DNA of 64,000 nt from Lachnospiraceae bacterium (GTDB taxonomy: Bacteria; Bacillota; Clostridia; Lachnospirales; Lachnospiraceae), in NCBI GenBank assembly GCA_011959805.1, contig BLMC01000008.1, positions 1-64,000 on the forward strand. Direction: 5' to 3'. The position numbers and the translations under genes are program-made. This document shows, one piece after another, positions 1-10,195 of this stretch (positions are counted from its first letter, which is position 1; each line of letters begins with the position of its first letter). Below the pieces are notes generated by a model that saw nothing but the letters and a program-made list of their open reading frames with translations, did not search any database and was not told the origin of the DNA.

Positions 1-145
1 TAGAGCGAGGGCATCGCTCAATTAGCTAATTTGATGATTTTGCGACACCCCCTTTATTTTGGACATATTATTAACTAGATTCTTTCATGACTTGTATTTC
101 ACACACTATTTGTACAAACAGAAATCTTTTTCGGCTAAAGTAAAT

Positions 146-496
146 TTATAAAGACTGTACATCAATAGCCTTTCCATCGCGCCAGATACGTTCTAAATCA
201 TAAAAGTTCCGACTCTCACGATCAAATATATGCACGAGAAAATCATTATAATCCATCAATATCCAATTTGCAGTATTATATCCTTCAATATTTCTTGGAC
301 GGATTCCATCAATCGCAAGTCTTTCTTCTACATTATCTGATAATGCCTGAATCTGACTTACATTTGTACCATTTGTAATGATAAAATAATCTGCAACTGT
401 TGAAACTTCACTAATATCAATTAATTGAATATTTTCTGCTTTTTTATTCTCAAGAGCATCAACAATTTTTTTCAAAGTATTATTTATTGTATTCAA
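146..496 (-). CDS. rsfS: ribosome silencing factor RsfS
   Basis: ORF; Iojap/RsfS-like sequence (VADYFIITNGTNVSQIQALSDNVEE...GYNTANWILMDYNDFLVHIF); next to yqeK/nadD as is usual in Firmicutes. Confidence 0.95.
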   Translation of the reverse strand: MNTINNTLKKIVDALENKKAENIQLIDISEVSTVADYFIITNGTNVSQIQALSDNVEERLAIDGIRPRNIEGYNTANWILMDYNDFLVHIFDRESRNFYDLERIWRDGKAIDVQSL

Positions 497-551
497 GCAA
501 AATTCCTCCTTTTACATGCCATGCAAAAGACTCTAAAAATCTATTACAATA

Positions 552-1166
552 CTAACGATTCAAAGCTGTCGTTTTATATGAGCTAATGACAGTTGGCCTT
601 ACATAGCTATCATATGTGATTTGTGTCATCTTGTCTATAGGATTTCCTTTTGATTCTAAAAATTTTAAAGTATTTGACAATATTTTTTCCATTGCCTTAT
701 CAATATCAATAAATGCAAGCTGTCGAATTAAATCAAGTTCTGGTATTGGGTTGCGATTTGGTTCTATATAGTCTGCTATAAAAATTATTTTTTCAAGAAG
801 AGACATATTTGGACGTCCAGTTGTATGCCACGTAATAGCCTGAAGAATCTCTTCGTCATGAATGCCAAACTTTGTCTTAGCAATATAAGCACCTACTTTA
901 CCGTGTAAAAGATAAGGATGACTTAGCTCGAAATTATTACACGGAAGTTTGTTTTTCTCACATATATGAAGCTTTTTATCGTTGTCCATACACTTCGCAC
1001 AATCATGTAAAAGCCCGGCAATCTCAGCTCTCTTTACAAAATCAGAATTATTTAAATTAGGATTATATCGCATAGCCATTGCAATTGCAATATTTGCCAC
1101 ATTAAGTGTATGATGATAACGATCTTTTGTTAGATGTTTCTTTAAATACTTCTTAATCTTCTTCAT
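552..1166 (-). CDS. yqeK: YqeK-family HD-domain hydrolase
   Basis: HD motif (AGLLHDCAK), position between nadD and rsfS. Confidence 0.93.
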   Translation of the reverse strand: MKKIKKYLKKHLTKDRYHHTLNVANIAIAMAMRYNPNLNNSDFVKRAEIAGLLHDCAKCMDNDKKLHICEKNKLPCNNFELSHPYLLHGKVGAYIAKTKFGIHDEEILQAITWHTTGRPNMSLLEKIIFIADYIEPNRNPIPELDLIRQLAFIDIDKAMEKILSNTLKFLESKGNPIDKMTQITYDSYVRPTVISSYKTTALNR

Positions 1167-1764
1167 AATATAAATGCTCCTGTTCTATATAGTTTGCAAC
1201 TTCTGGTGGAACCAATCCATGAATTGATTTTCCATCTTTGACTTTTGCCCTTATATCTGTCGATGAAATATCCCATTTGGGAGTATTTAGATAGATTATT
1301 TCTGCTCCAAACTTTGCTAAGACTTCTCCTTTCTTATAAATTCTATCAAAATCATAATTATCTCTAATTGCACAAATCAGTATCGCAAATCGAAAAATTT
1401 CCTCTGGACTCTTCCACTGCTCAATCTGAAATAAAGAATCTGCTCCAATAATAAAATAGTATTGCGTATCTGGATTCATTTTTGTTAATTGATATAACGT
1501 CTCACAAGTATAGGTATTGCCTATTTTTTTCGCTTCAATTAATGACAATTCAAATTCTGAATATTCTTTAATCGCTAAGGCAGTCATCTCAACTCTTTTT
1601 TTCGTATCGAGAACATTTTTTTTCATGTAAGAATATCCACTTGGCATAAAGAGCACTTTATCTAGCTGAACTTGCTCTTGTGCCTTTTGTGCTAAGTGCA
1701 GATGTCCATAGTGAATCGGATTAAAGGTTCCTCCCATAATTCCAACGCGCTTTCTGCTTTTCAT
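1153..1764 (-). CDS. nadD: nicotinate-nucleotide adenylyltransferase
   Basis: GGTFNPIHYGHLHLA nucleotidyltransferase motif, ISSTDIR motif. Confidence 0.97.
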   Translation of the reverse strand: MKSRKRVGIMGGTFNPIHYGHLHLAQKAQEQVQLDKVLFMPSGYSYMKKNVLDTKKRVEMTALAIKEYSEFELSLIEAKKIGNTYTCETLYQLTKMNPDTQYYFIIGADSLFQIEQWKSPEEIFRFAILICAIRDNYDFDRIYKKGEVLAKFGAEIIYLNTPKWDISSTDIRAKVKDGKSIHGLVPPEVANYIEQEHLYYEED

Positions 1765-1778
1765 AGCGTTCCTCCGCT

Positions 1779-2069
1779 TTACTTGGGCAAAATAATCTTT
1801 GGATTTTCTTTAAATGGTTTATAGAGCACAAATTTCTTCCCGATGATCTGAACCACCTGAGAATGTGTGCGCTCTGCGACAGTAGTCGCAATTTCTTTTG
1901 GATCATCAATACAGTTTTTCAACACAGCAATTTTCACAAGCTCATGTGTGTTAAAAACCTCTGAAATTGCCATAACATTTTCTGGTGTAACAGACGATTT
2001 TCCAATCTGAAATAAAGGCTCTAAGCTCATCGCCAATCCTTTTAAATAAGCTCTCTGTTTACTTGTCAT
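1779..2069 (-). CDS. yhbY: YhbY-type CRM-domain RNA-binding protein
   Basis: TSKQRAYLKGLA...IGK motif; 96 aa; synteny with obg/nadD. Confidence 0.95.
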   Translation of the reverse strand: MTSKQRAYLKGLAMSLEPLFQIGKSSVTPENVMAISEVFNTHELVKIAVLKNCIDDPKEIATTVAERTHSQVVQIIGKKFVLYKPFKENPKIILPK

Positions 2070-2117
2070 ATTTTATTCTTAAAACAGTCATTTCAACTGT
2101 CTTTTCCTTTCCTAAAT

Positions 2118-3422
2118 TCATTCTTTATAATAGCTGAATGCAAAACCATACATTCGTACTGTATCGCCTTCTTGAATATTAAGTGCTTCCAATTCTTCCA
2201 ATATCCCATTATCTTTCAAAAATTGTTGAAAAAATTTAAAGCCACGCTCAGACTCAAGATTCGTATAACCAAGCATCTTCTCTATACGAGGTCCCTCAAT
2301 AATATATACGTCATTCTTCTTATCATACTCAACTGTAAATGGTTCATTTGCTACAATGATATCTGTATCAGGATTAAATTCAGATGCAAAAACAGTTGGT
2401 GCTTCATCAATTTGGGATAACATTTCTGCCACATAATATAAAAGCTCTTTTAATCCTTGTCCAGATACTGCTGATATTGGAAATACTCGAATACCTTTTG
2501 GCTCAAATTCTTTTTTCATTCGATCAACTGGATTTTCTTCATCAACAACATAGATTGCATCAATCTTGTTAGCAGCAATCACTTGTGGTTTATTTGCAAT
2601 ATCCATGTTATAAGCTTCCAGTTCCTTATTGATTGCATAAACATCTGCAATAGGATCTCTCCCTTCTATAGAAGCAGCATCGACAAGATGAATCAAAACT
2701 TTTGTTCGTTCAATATGCCTTAGAAACTCATGTCCTAGACCAACACCATCTGAAGCTCCTTCAATTAACCCTGGAATATCTGCAATAACATATCCTTTTT
2801 GACCATCGAGATCTACTACCCCCAGATTCGGATTAAGCGTTGTAAAATGATAATTTGCTATTTTAGGTTGTGCATTTGTAACACGAGATAATAGTGTAGA
2901 CTTTCCTACATTGGGGTAGCCAACCAGACCCACATCTGCAATAACTTTTAATTCAAGAAAAAGATTTAATTCCCTTGATGGTTGTCCAGGTTGAGCATAT
3001 TTTGGCGCTTGCATAGTTGCAGTCGCATAATGCTGATTACCATTTCCACCTTTTCCGCCACTTAAGATTATCTGTCTATAATTTTCTCCTGACATGTCAG
3101 CAATAATTTTACCTGACTCTAATTCTCTTATAATTGTTCCCTCTGGTACTTTCACAATTATATCTAAACCATTTTTTCCACGGCAATTTCTTTTTCCGCC
3201 TTTTTCACCATCCTGTGCACAATATTTTCTAATGTGTCGAAAATCAGTCAGCGTGTTTAAACCTTTGTCAACTTCAAAAATTACACTTCCGCCATCTCCG
3301 CCATCTCCGCCATCTGGTCCACCATTGGGTACATATTTCTCTCGTCGGAAAGATACATGCCCATCTCCTCCTTTGCCACTTCTGATGTATATTTTGGCTC
3401 TGTCTGCAAACATTAATTTCAA
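2118..3422 (-). CDS. obgE: GTPase Obg/CgtA
   Basis: Gly-rich Obg fold (GGPDGGDGGDGG), GYPNVGKSTLL G1, DIPGLIEGA G3, OCT domain. Confidence 0.98.
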   Translation of the reverse strand: MKLMFADRAKIYIRSGKGGDGHVSFRREKYVPNGGPDGGDGGDGGSVIFEVDKGLNTLTDFRHIRKYCAQDGEKGGKRNCRGKNGLDIIVKVPEGTIIRELESGKIIADMSGENYRQIILSGGKGGNGNQHYATATMQAPKYAQPGQPSRELNLFLELKVIADVGLVGYPNVGKSTLLSRVTNAQPKIANYHFTTLNPNLGVVDLDGQKGYVIADIPGLIEGASDGVGLGHEFLRHIERTKVLIHLVDAASIEGRDPIADVYAINKELEAYNMDIANKPQVIAANKIDAIYVVDEENPVDRMKKEFEPKGIRVFPISAVSGQGLKELLYYVAEMLSQIDEAPTVFASEFNPDTDIIVANEPFTVEYDKKNDVYIIEGPRIEKMLGYTNLESERGFKFFQQFLKDNGILEELEALNIQEGDTVRMYGFAFSYYKE

Positions 3423-3451
3423 CCTTTCTTTGATCTGACAATCATATGCAA

Positions 3452-3478
3452 AAGGCTTCAGGTGAAACCTGAAGCCTT
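3452..3478 (-). terminator. perfect 12-bp hairpin (AAGGCTTCAGGT-GAA-ACCTGAAGCCTT) between rpmA and obgE
   Basis: Inverted repeat read directly; on the minus strand followed by TTTTGC; may be an attenuator rather than a full terminator. Confidence 0.7.
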
Positions 3479-3499
3479 AGTAAATCCGTAAATATAACA

Positions 3500-3787
3500 C
3501 TATTTCTTCTCTACAGGATAAACGGAAGCCTGTTTTCTATCTCTTCCTTTTCTTTCAAATCTGAGTACACCATCTACTAATGCAAACAATGTATCATCTC
3601 CTCCGATTCCAACATTCACGCCCGGATGAATCTTTGTTCCGCGCTGTCTATATAAAATGTTGCCTGCTTTTACGAACTGACCATCTGCTCTCTTTGCACC
3701 CAATCGCTTAGATTCAGAGTCTCTACCATTCTTTGTAGAACCAACTCCCTTTTTATGAGCAAAAAATTGAAGATTTAACTTCATCAT
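3500..3787 (-). CDS. rpmA: 50S ribosomal protein L27 with Firmicutes-type cleavable N-terminal extension
   Basis: [30 protein letters not shown]. Confidence 0.98.
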   Translation of the reverse strand: MMKLNLQFFAHKKGVGSTKNGRDSESKRLGAKRADGQFVKAGNILYRQRGTKIHPGVNVGIGGDDTLFALVDGVLRFERKGRDRKQASVYPVEKK

Positions 3788-3791
3788 GGTA

Positions 3792-4145
3792 TTACACCTC
3801 CTTGATTATGAGCTCGAAATAACACTTTTCTTTTAAAAAAAGTCTTTTTCGTTTTCCGTAATTTTGTTCGATTTCTTTTAAACCCATTACCAAAGAATCC
3901 ATTAATAACTTTGTCTTGTCATTGATTTCATCAGGAAACTGACACTCAATATAGGCTTCTTTCTCATCACTCTCAGTAATCATATGCTCATTTGCCAACG
4001 ATTCAATAGCATTAAGCGTATTGATTACCAATATAGAAATAGAAGCACATACAATATCATTTCCAGACCGTCCAAAGCCTGCATGTCCCATACAGGTAAA
4101 TCCTTTATAACTGTCATTGGATTTAAAAATTACAATCGTAGTCAT
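3792..4145 (-). CDS. prp: ribosomal-processing cysteine protease Prp
   Basis: [18 protein letters not shown] catalytic His/Cys motif; between rplU and rpmA. Confidence 0.95.
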   Translation of the reverse strand: MTTIVIFKSNDSYKGFTCMGHAGFGRSGNDIVCASISILVINTLNAIESLANEHMITESDEKEAYIECQFPDEINDKTKLLMDSLVMGLKEIEQNYGKRKRLFLKEKCYFELIIKEV

Positions 4146-4167
4146 AATATTTCACTAACAACATTTA

Positions 4168-4473
4168 TTAAGCGTTGATTTTATCAATCTTAACCTGTGT
4201 GTATGCTTGTCTATGACCATTCTTCTTGTGATAGCCTGTTTTTCTCTTATACTTGTAAACGATGACCTTTTTACCTCTGCCCTGTTCCATAACAGTTGCG
4301 GAAACAGTTGCATTTGCTACATCAGCGCCCACTTTAAGAGACTCATTGCTAACAGCAATAACATTGTCAAAAGTTACAGTGTTTCCAGCTTCTACATCAA
4401 GCTTCTCTACCTTGATAACATCCCCTTCGGAAACCTTGTATTGCTTTCCACCTGTTGCAATAATTGCGTACAT
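4168..4473 (-). CDS. rplU: 50S ribosomal protein L21
   Basis: [25 protein letters not shown]...[23 protein letters not shown]. Confidence 0.98.
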   Translation of the reverse strand: MYAIIATGGKQYKVSEGDVIKVEKLDVEAGNTVTFDNVIAVSNESLKVGADVANATVSATVMEQGRGKKVIVYKYKRKTGYHKKNGHRQAYTQVKIDKINA

Positions 4474-4554
4474 ATTGCACCTCCTAAATAATTACTCGCT
4501 AACTTTGGTGATACCCTTAATATACTTAAACCTAGTTATGCGGCATACTCATAT

Positions 4555-4583
4555 ATATTAACATTGTTGCAAGCACTTGTCAA
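4555..4583 (-). promoter_or_regulatory. sigma-A-like promoter for the rplU operon; about 70-nt leader (possibly L21-leader type)
   Basis: Minus strand TTGACA - 17 nt - TAATAT, upstream of rplU; leader about 4474-4548. Confidence 0.65.
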
Positions 4584-4707
4584 TAATTTTTTCAGAACCT
4601 ATCTACAACCAATTATATCACAACTGATTTTTTCGTTTTCCTTAGGACTGTTGTGTTTTTAGATATTATACTTAGTGTGAATTTTAATATTTCTTAGAAA
4701 ATATCTT

Positions 4708-5946
4708 TTATGATACTTCCAACTGTTCCGCTAACGATTTTGTTGTCTTTCTGCGTGTAATTTCTACAAGACCAAGCGCGGTAATATCAACAATTGTTGT
4801 CTGAATACGATCTTTTTTTGCGAAAGCTCTTAATTCCTGCAACAACGCCTCTACTTTTTCTTCCTCATCCATATTAATAAAATCAATCAAAATCATTCCT
4901 GTTAGATTTCTAAGGCGAATCTGTCGCATGATTTCATCTGCTGCTTCGAGATTAATCTGAAAAATATATTCTATAGCATCTGTTTTAGTAATATTTTTCC
5001 CAGAATTAACATCTATAACATACATTGCTTCTGTTTTTTCAATAACAATATATGCACCAGATCTAAGCCATACTCTACTTGAAATCAATTCCGAAAGATG
5101 CGTTTCTACACGATAAAGTTTATATAACGAATAAGTATCATCCTGATATAAAGAAATCTTCGCCAACTGTTCTGGCATATAAAGCTCTACAAAATCTCTT
5201 AATTCATCATAAAGTACATTACTATCAGTGATAATTCGTTCATAAGTAACTCCCTCATCTCGCATCATTGTTAAATAAGAAGGCGGAGATTGCCAAATAC
5301 GACTATAACATGTTCTACAAATACCCTCTTGAATTAATCTAGTCATCTGTCGATTTAGATAATTTATCTCGTCTACGACAGGTTGTAAAATATCAGAAGA
5401 TTCATCTAACTCCGGCGACTGCAATAGCGATATCGCGTTCGTGCGAATCACAATCCCATAATCAATGTTTTGTGGAATAGCGGTTCTAAGCAATTCTCTT
5501 TCTGCTTTTGTACATTTCTTTGAGACCCCTTTATAAGTATTGGCATAGGAAATTACACTGTATTTTCCAGCCAAAGACAAGTTTATTGTAAATACGGGTT
5601 CTTTTGTTCGCACTGCCTCTTTCTCGAGCTGAACGATAATTTCATCTCCCGCTAATATTCTTCCATCATATTTCCGGTTCGTAATAATTGGTATATATTC
5701 TGTAGAAATAGGAAGATATCCTTTCTTGTTCGGTGCATATGCTATAAATGCCGCATGAATCTGTTTTACTACATTTATTACCTTTGCTACAAAAATATCT
5801 CCAATCGTAATTGTACTGTTTAATTGATTTGATGGCGAAAAATTTACAGATTCCACTTTTCCAGTTTTCATGTCAAGAGAAAATGAAAGTATCCCTTTTT
5901 TCTCACGAAAACAATATTCAGTAATAATATAGCGTAACTCCCTCAT
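4708..5946 (-). CDS. rng: ribonuclease E/G family protein
   Basis: AYIVIEKTEAMYVIDVNSGKN and GMILIDFINM motifs. Confidence 0.95.
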   Translation of the reverse strand: MRELRYIITEYCFREKKGILSFSLDMKTGKVESVNFSPSNQLNSTITIGDIFVAKVINVVKQIHAAFIAYAPNKKGYLPISTEYIPIITNRKYDGRILAGDEIIVQLEKEAVRTKEPVFTINLSLAGKYSVISYANTYKGVSKKCTKAERELLRTAIPQNIDYGIVIRTNAISLLQSPELDESSDILQPVVDEINYLNRQMTRLIQEGICRTCYSRIWQSPPSYLTMMRDEGVTYERIITDSNVLYDELRDFVELYMPEQLAKISLYQDDTYSLYKLYRVETHLSELISSRVWLRSGAYIVIEKTEAMYVIDVNSGKNITKTDAIEYIFQINLEAADEIMRQIRLRNLTGMILIDFINMDEEEKVEALLQELRAFAKKDRIQTTIVDITALGLVEITRRKTTKSLAEQLEVS

Positions 5947-6653
5947 TAATATTTACTCCCAACTGCCCCAAGTGGTTTTAACTGAATAACATCCTTAGTG
6001 CCAACATTTGTATAAGTCTCTTCTCTTGTAATCAACAATCCAAATTCGTCAAATTCCTGTTTGTTTGCCTCGTATAATGTTCTAACAACAAGTGATGGTT
6101 TAATATTATTTGCACTACTTGCATCAACTATCAATTTTAAGGAACAATTATTTTCATCAAAGCTACATAAAAAAATGTAAGGCTTGATATCAAAAGTCGA
6201 TTCGCTTTTTTTAGTCTTTTTTGTCACAATAATCTCATTTTGATTCATAAAGTTTTCTACTACTGACTGTGTCAAGAAAATTGGATAATATCCCTGACGA
6301 AATGAAATAGTATAACTTGCTGCAGCAACACTTGCCATTGCATTTCTCGCATTATCTGGAAGAAGACACACTTCGAGAACTTTAATGCCCTCTACCATCT
6401 GCCTATTAAGTGCATCAGCAAACTCTTGTGCACTTGTCAAAGAATTAACTTCGATATCCATATATTCACCATTACTCTCAAGCCCTACACCAAGCGGTGC
6501 CGCAAAAGACATAATCTGATGTGGACTAAATCCTGTCGAATAAGCAATATCAACACCAGCCCGACGTATCGCTTTCTGAAAATATCGCATGACATCCAGA
6601 TGTCCTATAAATTTAAGTGCTCCATGTTTTGAAAATTTTACTCTTAATTTCAC
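5946..6653 (-). CDS. radical SAM-associated protein (TIGR03936/DUF2344-like)
   Basis: MKLRVKFSKHGALKFIGHLDVMRYFQKAIRRAG...YSTGFSPHQIMSFA; next to a TIGR03960-like radical SAM. Confidence 0.9.
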   Translation of the reverse strand: MKLRVKFSKHGALKFIGHLDVMRYFQKAIRRAGVDIAYSTGFSPHQIMSFAAPLGVGLESNGEYMDIEVNSLTSAQEFADALNRQMVEGIKVLEVCLLPDNARNAMASVAAASYTISFRQGYYPIFLTQSVVENFMNQNEIIVTKKTKKSESTFDIKPYIFLCSFDENNCSLKLIVDASSANNIKPSLVVRTLYEANKQEFDEFGLLITREETYTNVGTKDVIQLKPLGAVGSKY

Positions 6654-6697
6654 AAAAACCTCCTCGATTTAACCCGAATATGTGATGAAAGTAATTC

Positions 6698-8563
6698 TTA
6701 ACGTTTTGTGTTGCAGATACCACAGTGAAATTTGGCGGCACCACATACATTGCACTGTTGCTGACAATTGGGAGTTGTCTGTTCCTCCAACGCACGCTGC
6801 CACTCTCTTTTTAAAAATTCTTTTGAAACACCACAATCAATAAAATCCCACGGAAAAATTTCATCAAGACTTCGCTTTCGTGTCGTATAGAAATCTATAT
6901 CAATCCCACATTCCTCAAAGGTTTCCATCCATATATCATGTTTATAATACTCTCCCCATGCATCAAAGATACACCCTTTTTGATACGCCTTTAAAATTGG
7001 CTCACTCAAACGTCTATCACCGCGAGCAAAAATCCCCTCCATAACGCTTGCATCTGCTTCATGCCAGTTATACTTAATACTCTTTTGATTAAGCTGTTCT
7101 GAAATCGCTCTCCGTGTTATATAAGCTTTCTCCAAAAATTGTTCTTTTGTGCATTGAGAAGCCCACTGAAACGGTGTAAAAGGCTTAGGAATAAAAAATG
7201 ATGTGCTAGCAACAATCTGTACTTTCCCCTTTCTTTTCTCCTTTGGTACTGTATCATAAAAAGCAATGGCAATCTTGTTAGAAAGTTCTGCGATACCGCG
7301 AATATCCTCCTCAGTCTCTGTTGGTAGTCCCAGCATAAAATAAAGTTTAACTCGATTCCATCCGCCCTCAAACGCCAATGTAGCCCCTTTTAATATAACT
7401 TCTTCTGTTAAACCTTTGTTAATGACATTTCTTAAACGTTGACTTCCAGCTTCCGGCGCAAATGTCAAACTGCTTTTTCTAACATCTTGAACCTTTTCCA
7501 TAACATCAAGAGAAAAAGCATCAATACGAAGAGAAGGAAGGGAAATATTAACCTTCTTTTCTTTACATTTATTAATCAGAAAAGCAACAAGCTCCTCTAA
7601 ATGTGTATAATCACTAGAACTTAAAGAACTAAGAGAAATTTCATCATAACCTGTATTGTCAAGCATTTTAACCGCGTAGTCCTTAAGCATCTCCACATTG
7701 CGTTCCCTTACAGGACGATACAATTGTCCAGCCTGACAGAAACGGCATCCTCGTATGCACCCTCGTTGAATTTCAAGTACAACCCTATCCTGTGTACATT
7801 TAATAAACGGTACAACAGGTTTTTCAGGATAATATGTGTTTGATACATCTGTGACAATTTCTTTCACAATTGTTACAGGAATATCTGGTCGTTTAGGCAA
7901 AAAAGATTGAATTGTTCCATCTTGGTGATAAGTTACTTCATAAAAATATGGTACATACATTCCAGGTAGCTTTGCAGCTTCTGCCAAAAATGCTTCTCTG
8001 GACACACTATTGCCACGACACTTTTTATACAAATCCAAAAGTGCACGATATTGTGTCTCTCCTTCTCCAATATAAAAAATATCAAAAAATTCTGCAATTG
8101 GTTCTGGATTATAACTACATGGACCACCTCCAATTACAATTGGGTGATCCCAAGTACGCTCTGAAGCAATCAAAGGAATCTGTGACAAATCTAATATCTG
8201 CAAAATATTTGTATAGCACATCTCATATTGAATCGTAATCCCCAAAAAGTCAAATTCTTTAATTGGATCTTGTGATTCCAGCGCAAACAATGGTATCTTT
8301 TTCTCACGCATAATAACATCTAAATCCGGCCACGGAGAATACACTCGTTCACACCAGGTATCCTCAAACTGATTAAACATATCATAGAGAATCTGAATCC
8401 CAAGATGTGACATACCAATCTCATAAACATCAGGAAAACACATTGCAAATCTGACACAAATGTCAGATTTGCTTTTAATTATACTATTTACTTCATTTCC
8501 AATATAACGTGCAGGCTTTTCAACCCTCATTAAAATTTCATCGCTCAATGCTAAATTTTTCAT
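6698..8563 (-). CDS. B12-binding-domain radical SAM protein (TIGR03960-like); ORF extends to 8611, probable start at internal Met 17
   Basis: CIRGCRFC cluster motif, PSLRIDAFS, C-terminal Cys-rich CQQQCNVCGAAKFHCGIC. Confidence 0.92.
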   Translation of the reverse strand: MKNLALSDEILMRVEKPARYIGNEVNSIIKSKSDICVRFAMCFPDVYEIGMSHLGIQILYDMFNQFEDTWCERVYSPWPDLDVIMREKKIPLFALESQDPIKEFDFLGITIQYEMCYTNILQILDLSQIPLIASERTWDHPIVIGGGPCSYNPEPIAEFFDIFYIGEGETQYRALLDLYKKCRGNSVSREAFLAEAAKLPGMYVPYFYEVTYHQDGTIQSFLPKRPDIPVTIVKEIVTDVSNTYYPEKPVVPFIKCTQDRVVLEIQRGCIRGCRFCQAGQLYRPVRERNVEMLKDYAVKMLDNTGYDEISLSSLSSSDYTHLEELVAFLINKCKEKKVNISLPSLRIDAFSLDVMEKVQDVRKSSLTFAPEAGSQRLRNVINKGLTEEVILKGATLAFEGGWNRVKLYFMLGLPTETEEDIRGIAELSNKIAIAFYDTVPKEKRKGKVQIVASTSFFIPKPFTPFQWASQCTKEQFLEKAYITRRAISEQLNQKSIKYNWHEADASVMEGIFARGDRRLSEPILKAYQKGCIFDAWGEYYKHDIWMETFEECGIDIDFYTTRKRSLDEIFPWDFIDCGVSKEFLKREWQRALEEQTTPNCQQQCNVCGAAKFHCGICNTKR

Positions 8564-8620
8564 ATTAATTACTCTCCCATACCGCCTTAAATAGAATATG
8601 GAACCGAACACTTCTAAAAC

Positions 8621-10192
8621 CTACTGTGGCGGTAGTTGTTGTGGTAAAAGCTGTTGTGTCAAATCCTGCGGCAACATTTTCCCATCTACATCAAATAGAT
8701 AAGGAATTCCGTCAATTTCAACAATTCCTGTCTGCATGTTTCCGTTGCTATCAAAATAATAAATATTATCACTAATTGTTGTCAAACCAATTGCCATATG
8801 CCCATCTGCCTCATAAAACTTTGCAGAAATTCCATCATTATACCATCCTGTATACATAACTCCATCTGGCGCAAACAAATACGAAAGACCATTTAATGTC
8901 ACTGCTCCTGTCATCATACGCCCCAATTCATCAAACAAATATGTTTTTCCTTCTATAGGCTGCCAACCTGTAACCCTGTGCCCATCATCCATAGATAGAT
9001 AATAACTATATGCGCCATCATTAAACCAACCACGTACCATAGGGCCATCTGCCGCAAAAAGAAATGTTTGCGCTCCAATGGTCTGCCATCCTGTCTGTAA
9101 ATATCCATTCGCATCAAAATAATAATTGTTATTATTAATTGAATTTAAACCAATTAACATATGTCCATCTATAGAGAAAAAGCGCTTTCCATCTGGAAAA
9201 TCAAGAAATCCCGTATACATAACACCATCTTCTGCAAAATAATAATAAAGACCATCTAAATTTTGCAAGCCTGTAAGCATTTTTCCATCTATGCCAAAGC
9301 AGTACATTCCCAATCCAATTGGAGTAAAACCAACAGCCATAACACCATCTGACTGCAAATAATACATACCATCTTCGAGCGGAAGCCATCCAGTCACCAT
9401 TCTACCAGCTGGATCAAGATAGTATTTTGCCGTACCTAAGTCAAGCCAACCACGCTGCATTTTATAATTGATATAATAATATAAAAAACCTTTTCTTGGA
9501 ACCCATCCAGTATTTACAATGCTTGTAGAAAAGTCTTTAAGCGCGTAGTCCAAATCAACATCACCTTTAATTCCCGGAATCCTACCCTTACAAGAATACT
9601 GCCATACTGCAGCATCTGGAATCTCACATGCCTCTGCCCACTGAGCTACCCATTTATCATAAAATATTGGGCCTATCCTGTCCCGATACCAATTAGTGCT
9701 AGAATACACCATTGGATAATATCCTTCCGCTTCCAATGTAGCACAAAATGTATTTGCCATCAGCGATAACGTTTCCGGTGAAAGTGTTTTATGTACATTG
9801 TCCTCAACATCCCACACCACAGGATATGATACTTGAACATTCTGAATCGCATCTAATACAAACTGTGCCTCAGCTGCTGCCTCCTGCACATTTTTTGCGT
9901 AAGAATAAATATATACGCCTGTCTTAATACCTGCTTGCTGTGCAGCAAGCATATTGTAATAAAAATACTCGTCAATTCCCTTACGAGTTGAACCTACTCG
10001 AATAAAAGCAAACTGAACACCACTCTGTGCAACTTCTTGCCAATTAATAGCACCCTGCCACTTAGAAACATCAATTCCTGTTTCTACAACTGCTGCATTT
10101 GCTGAAACAACTGGTACATTACTAAAAATACATATTACCAATAATGTACATAAAATACGCATAAATCCTTTGTTTAATCTTTGTTCTCTCAT
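8621..10192 (-). CDS. secreted GH25 lysozyme with C-terminal cell-wall-binding repeats
   Basis: Signal peptide; GIDVSKWQGAINW...VWDVED GH25 motifs; about 11 GW/YYF-type repeats (GWLPLEDGMYYLQSDGVM..). Confidence 0.93.
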   Translation of the reverse strand: MREQRLNKGFMRILCTLLVICIFSNVPVVSANAAVVETGIDVSKWQGAINWQEVAQSGVQFAFIRVGSTRKGIDEYFYYNMLAAQQAGIKTGVYIYSYAKNVQEAAAEAQFVLDAIQNVQVSYPVVWDVEDNVHKTLSPETLSLMANTFCATLEAEGYYPMVYSSTNWYRDRIGPIFYDKWVAQWAEACEIPDAAVWQYSCKGRIPGIKGDVDLDYALKDFSTSIVNTGWVPRKGFLYYYINYKMQRGWLDLGTAKYYLDPAGRMVTGWLPLEDGMYYLQSDGVMAVGFTPIGLGMYCFGIDGKMLTGLQNLDGLYYYFAEDGVMYTGFLDFPDGKRFFSIDGHMLIGLNSINNNNYYFDANGYLQTGWQTIGAQTFLFAADGPMVRGWFNDGAYSYYLSMDDGHRVTGWQPIEGKTYLFDELGRMMTGAVTLNGLSYLFAPDGVMYTGWYNDGISAKFYEADGHMAIGLTTISDNIYYFDSNGNMQTGIVEIDGIPYLFDVDGKMLPQDLTQQLLPQQLPPQ

Positions 10193-10195
10193 GTA

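Noticed and set aside
3280-3330. CCGCCATCT tandem-like repeat
   Set aside because: Encodes the conserved Gly/Asp-rich Obg loop (GGPDGGDGGDGG); normal coding.
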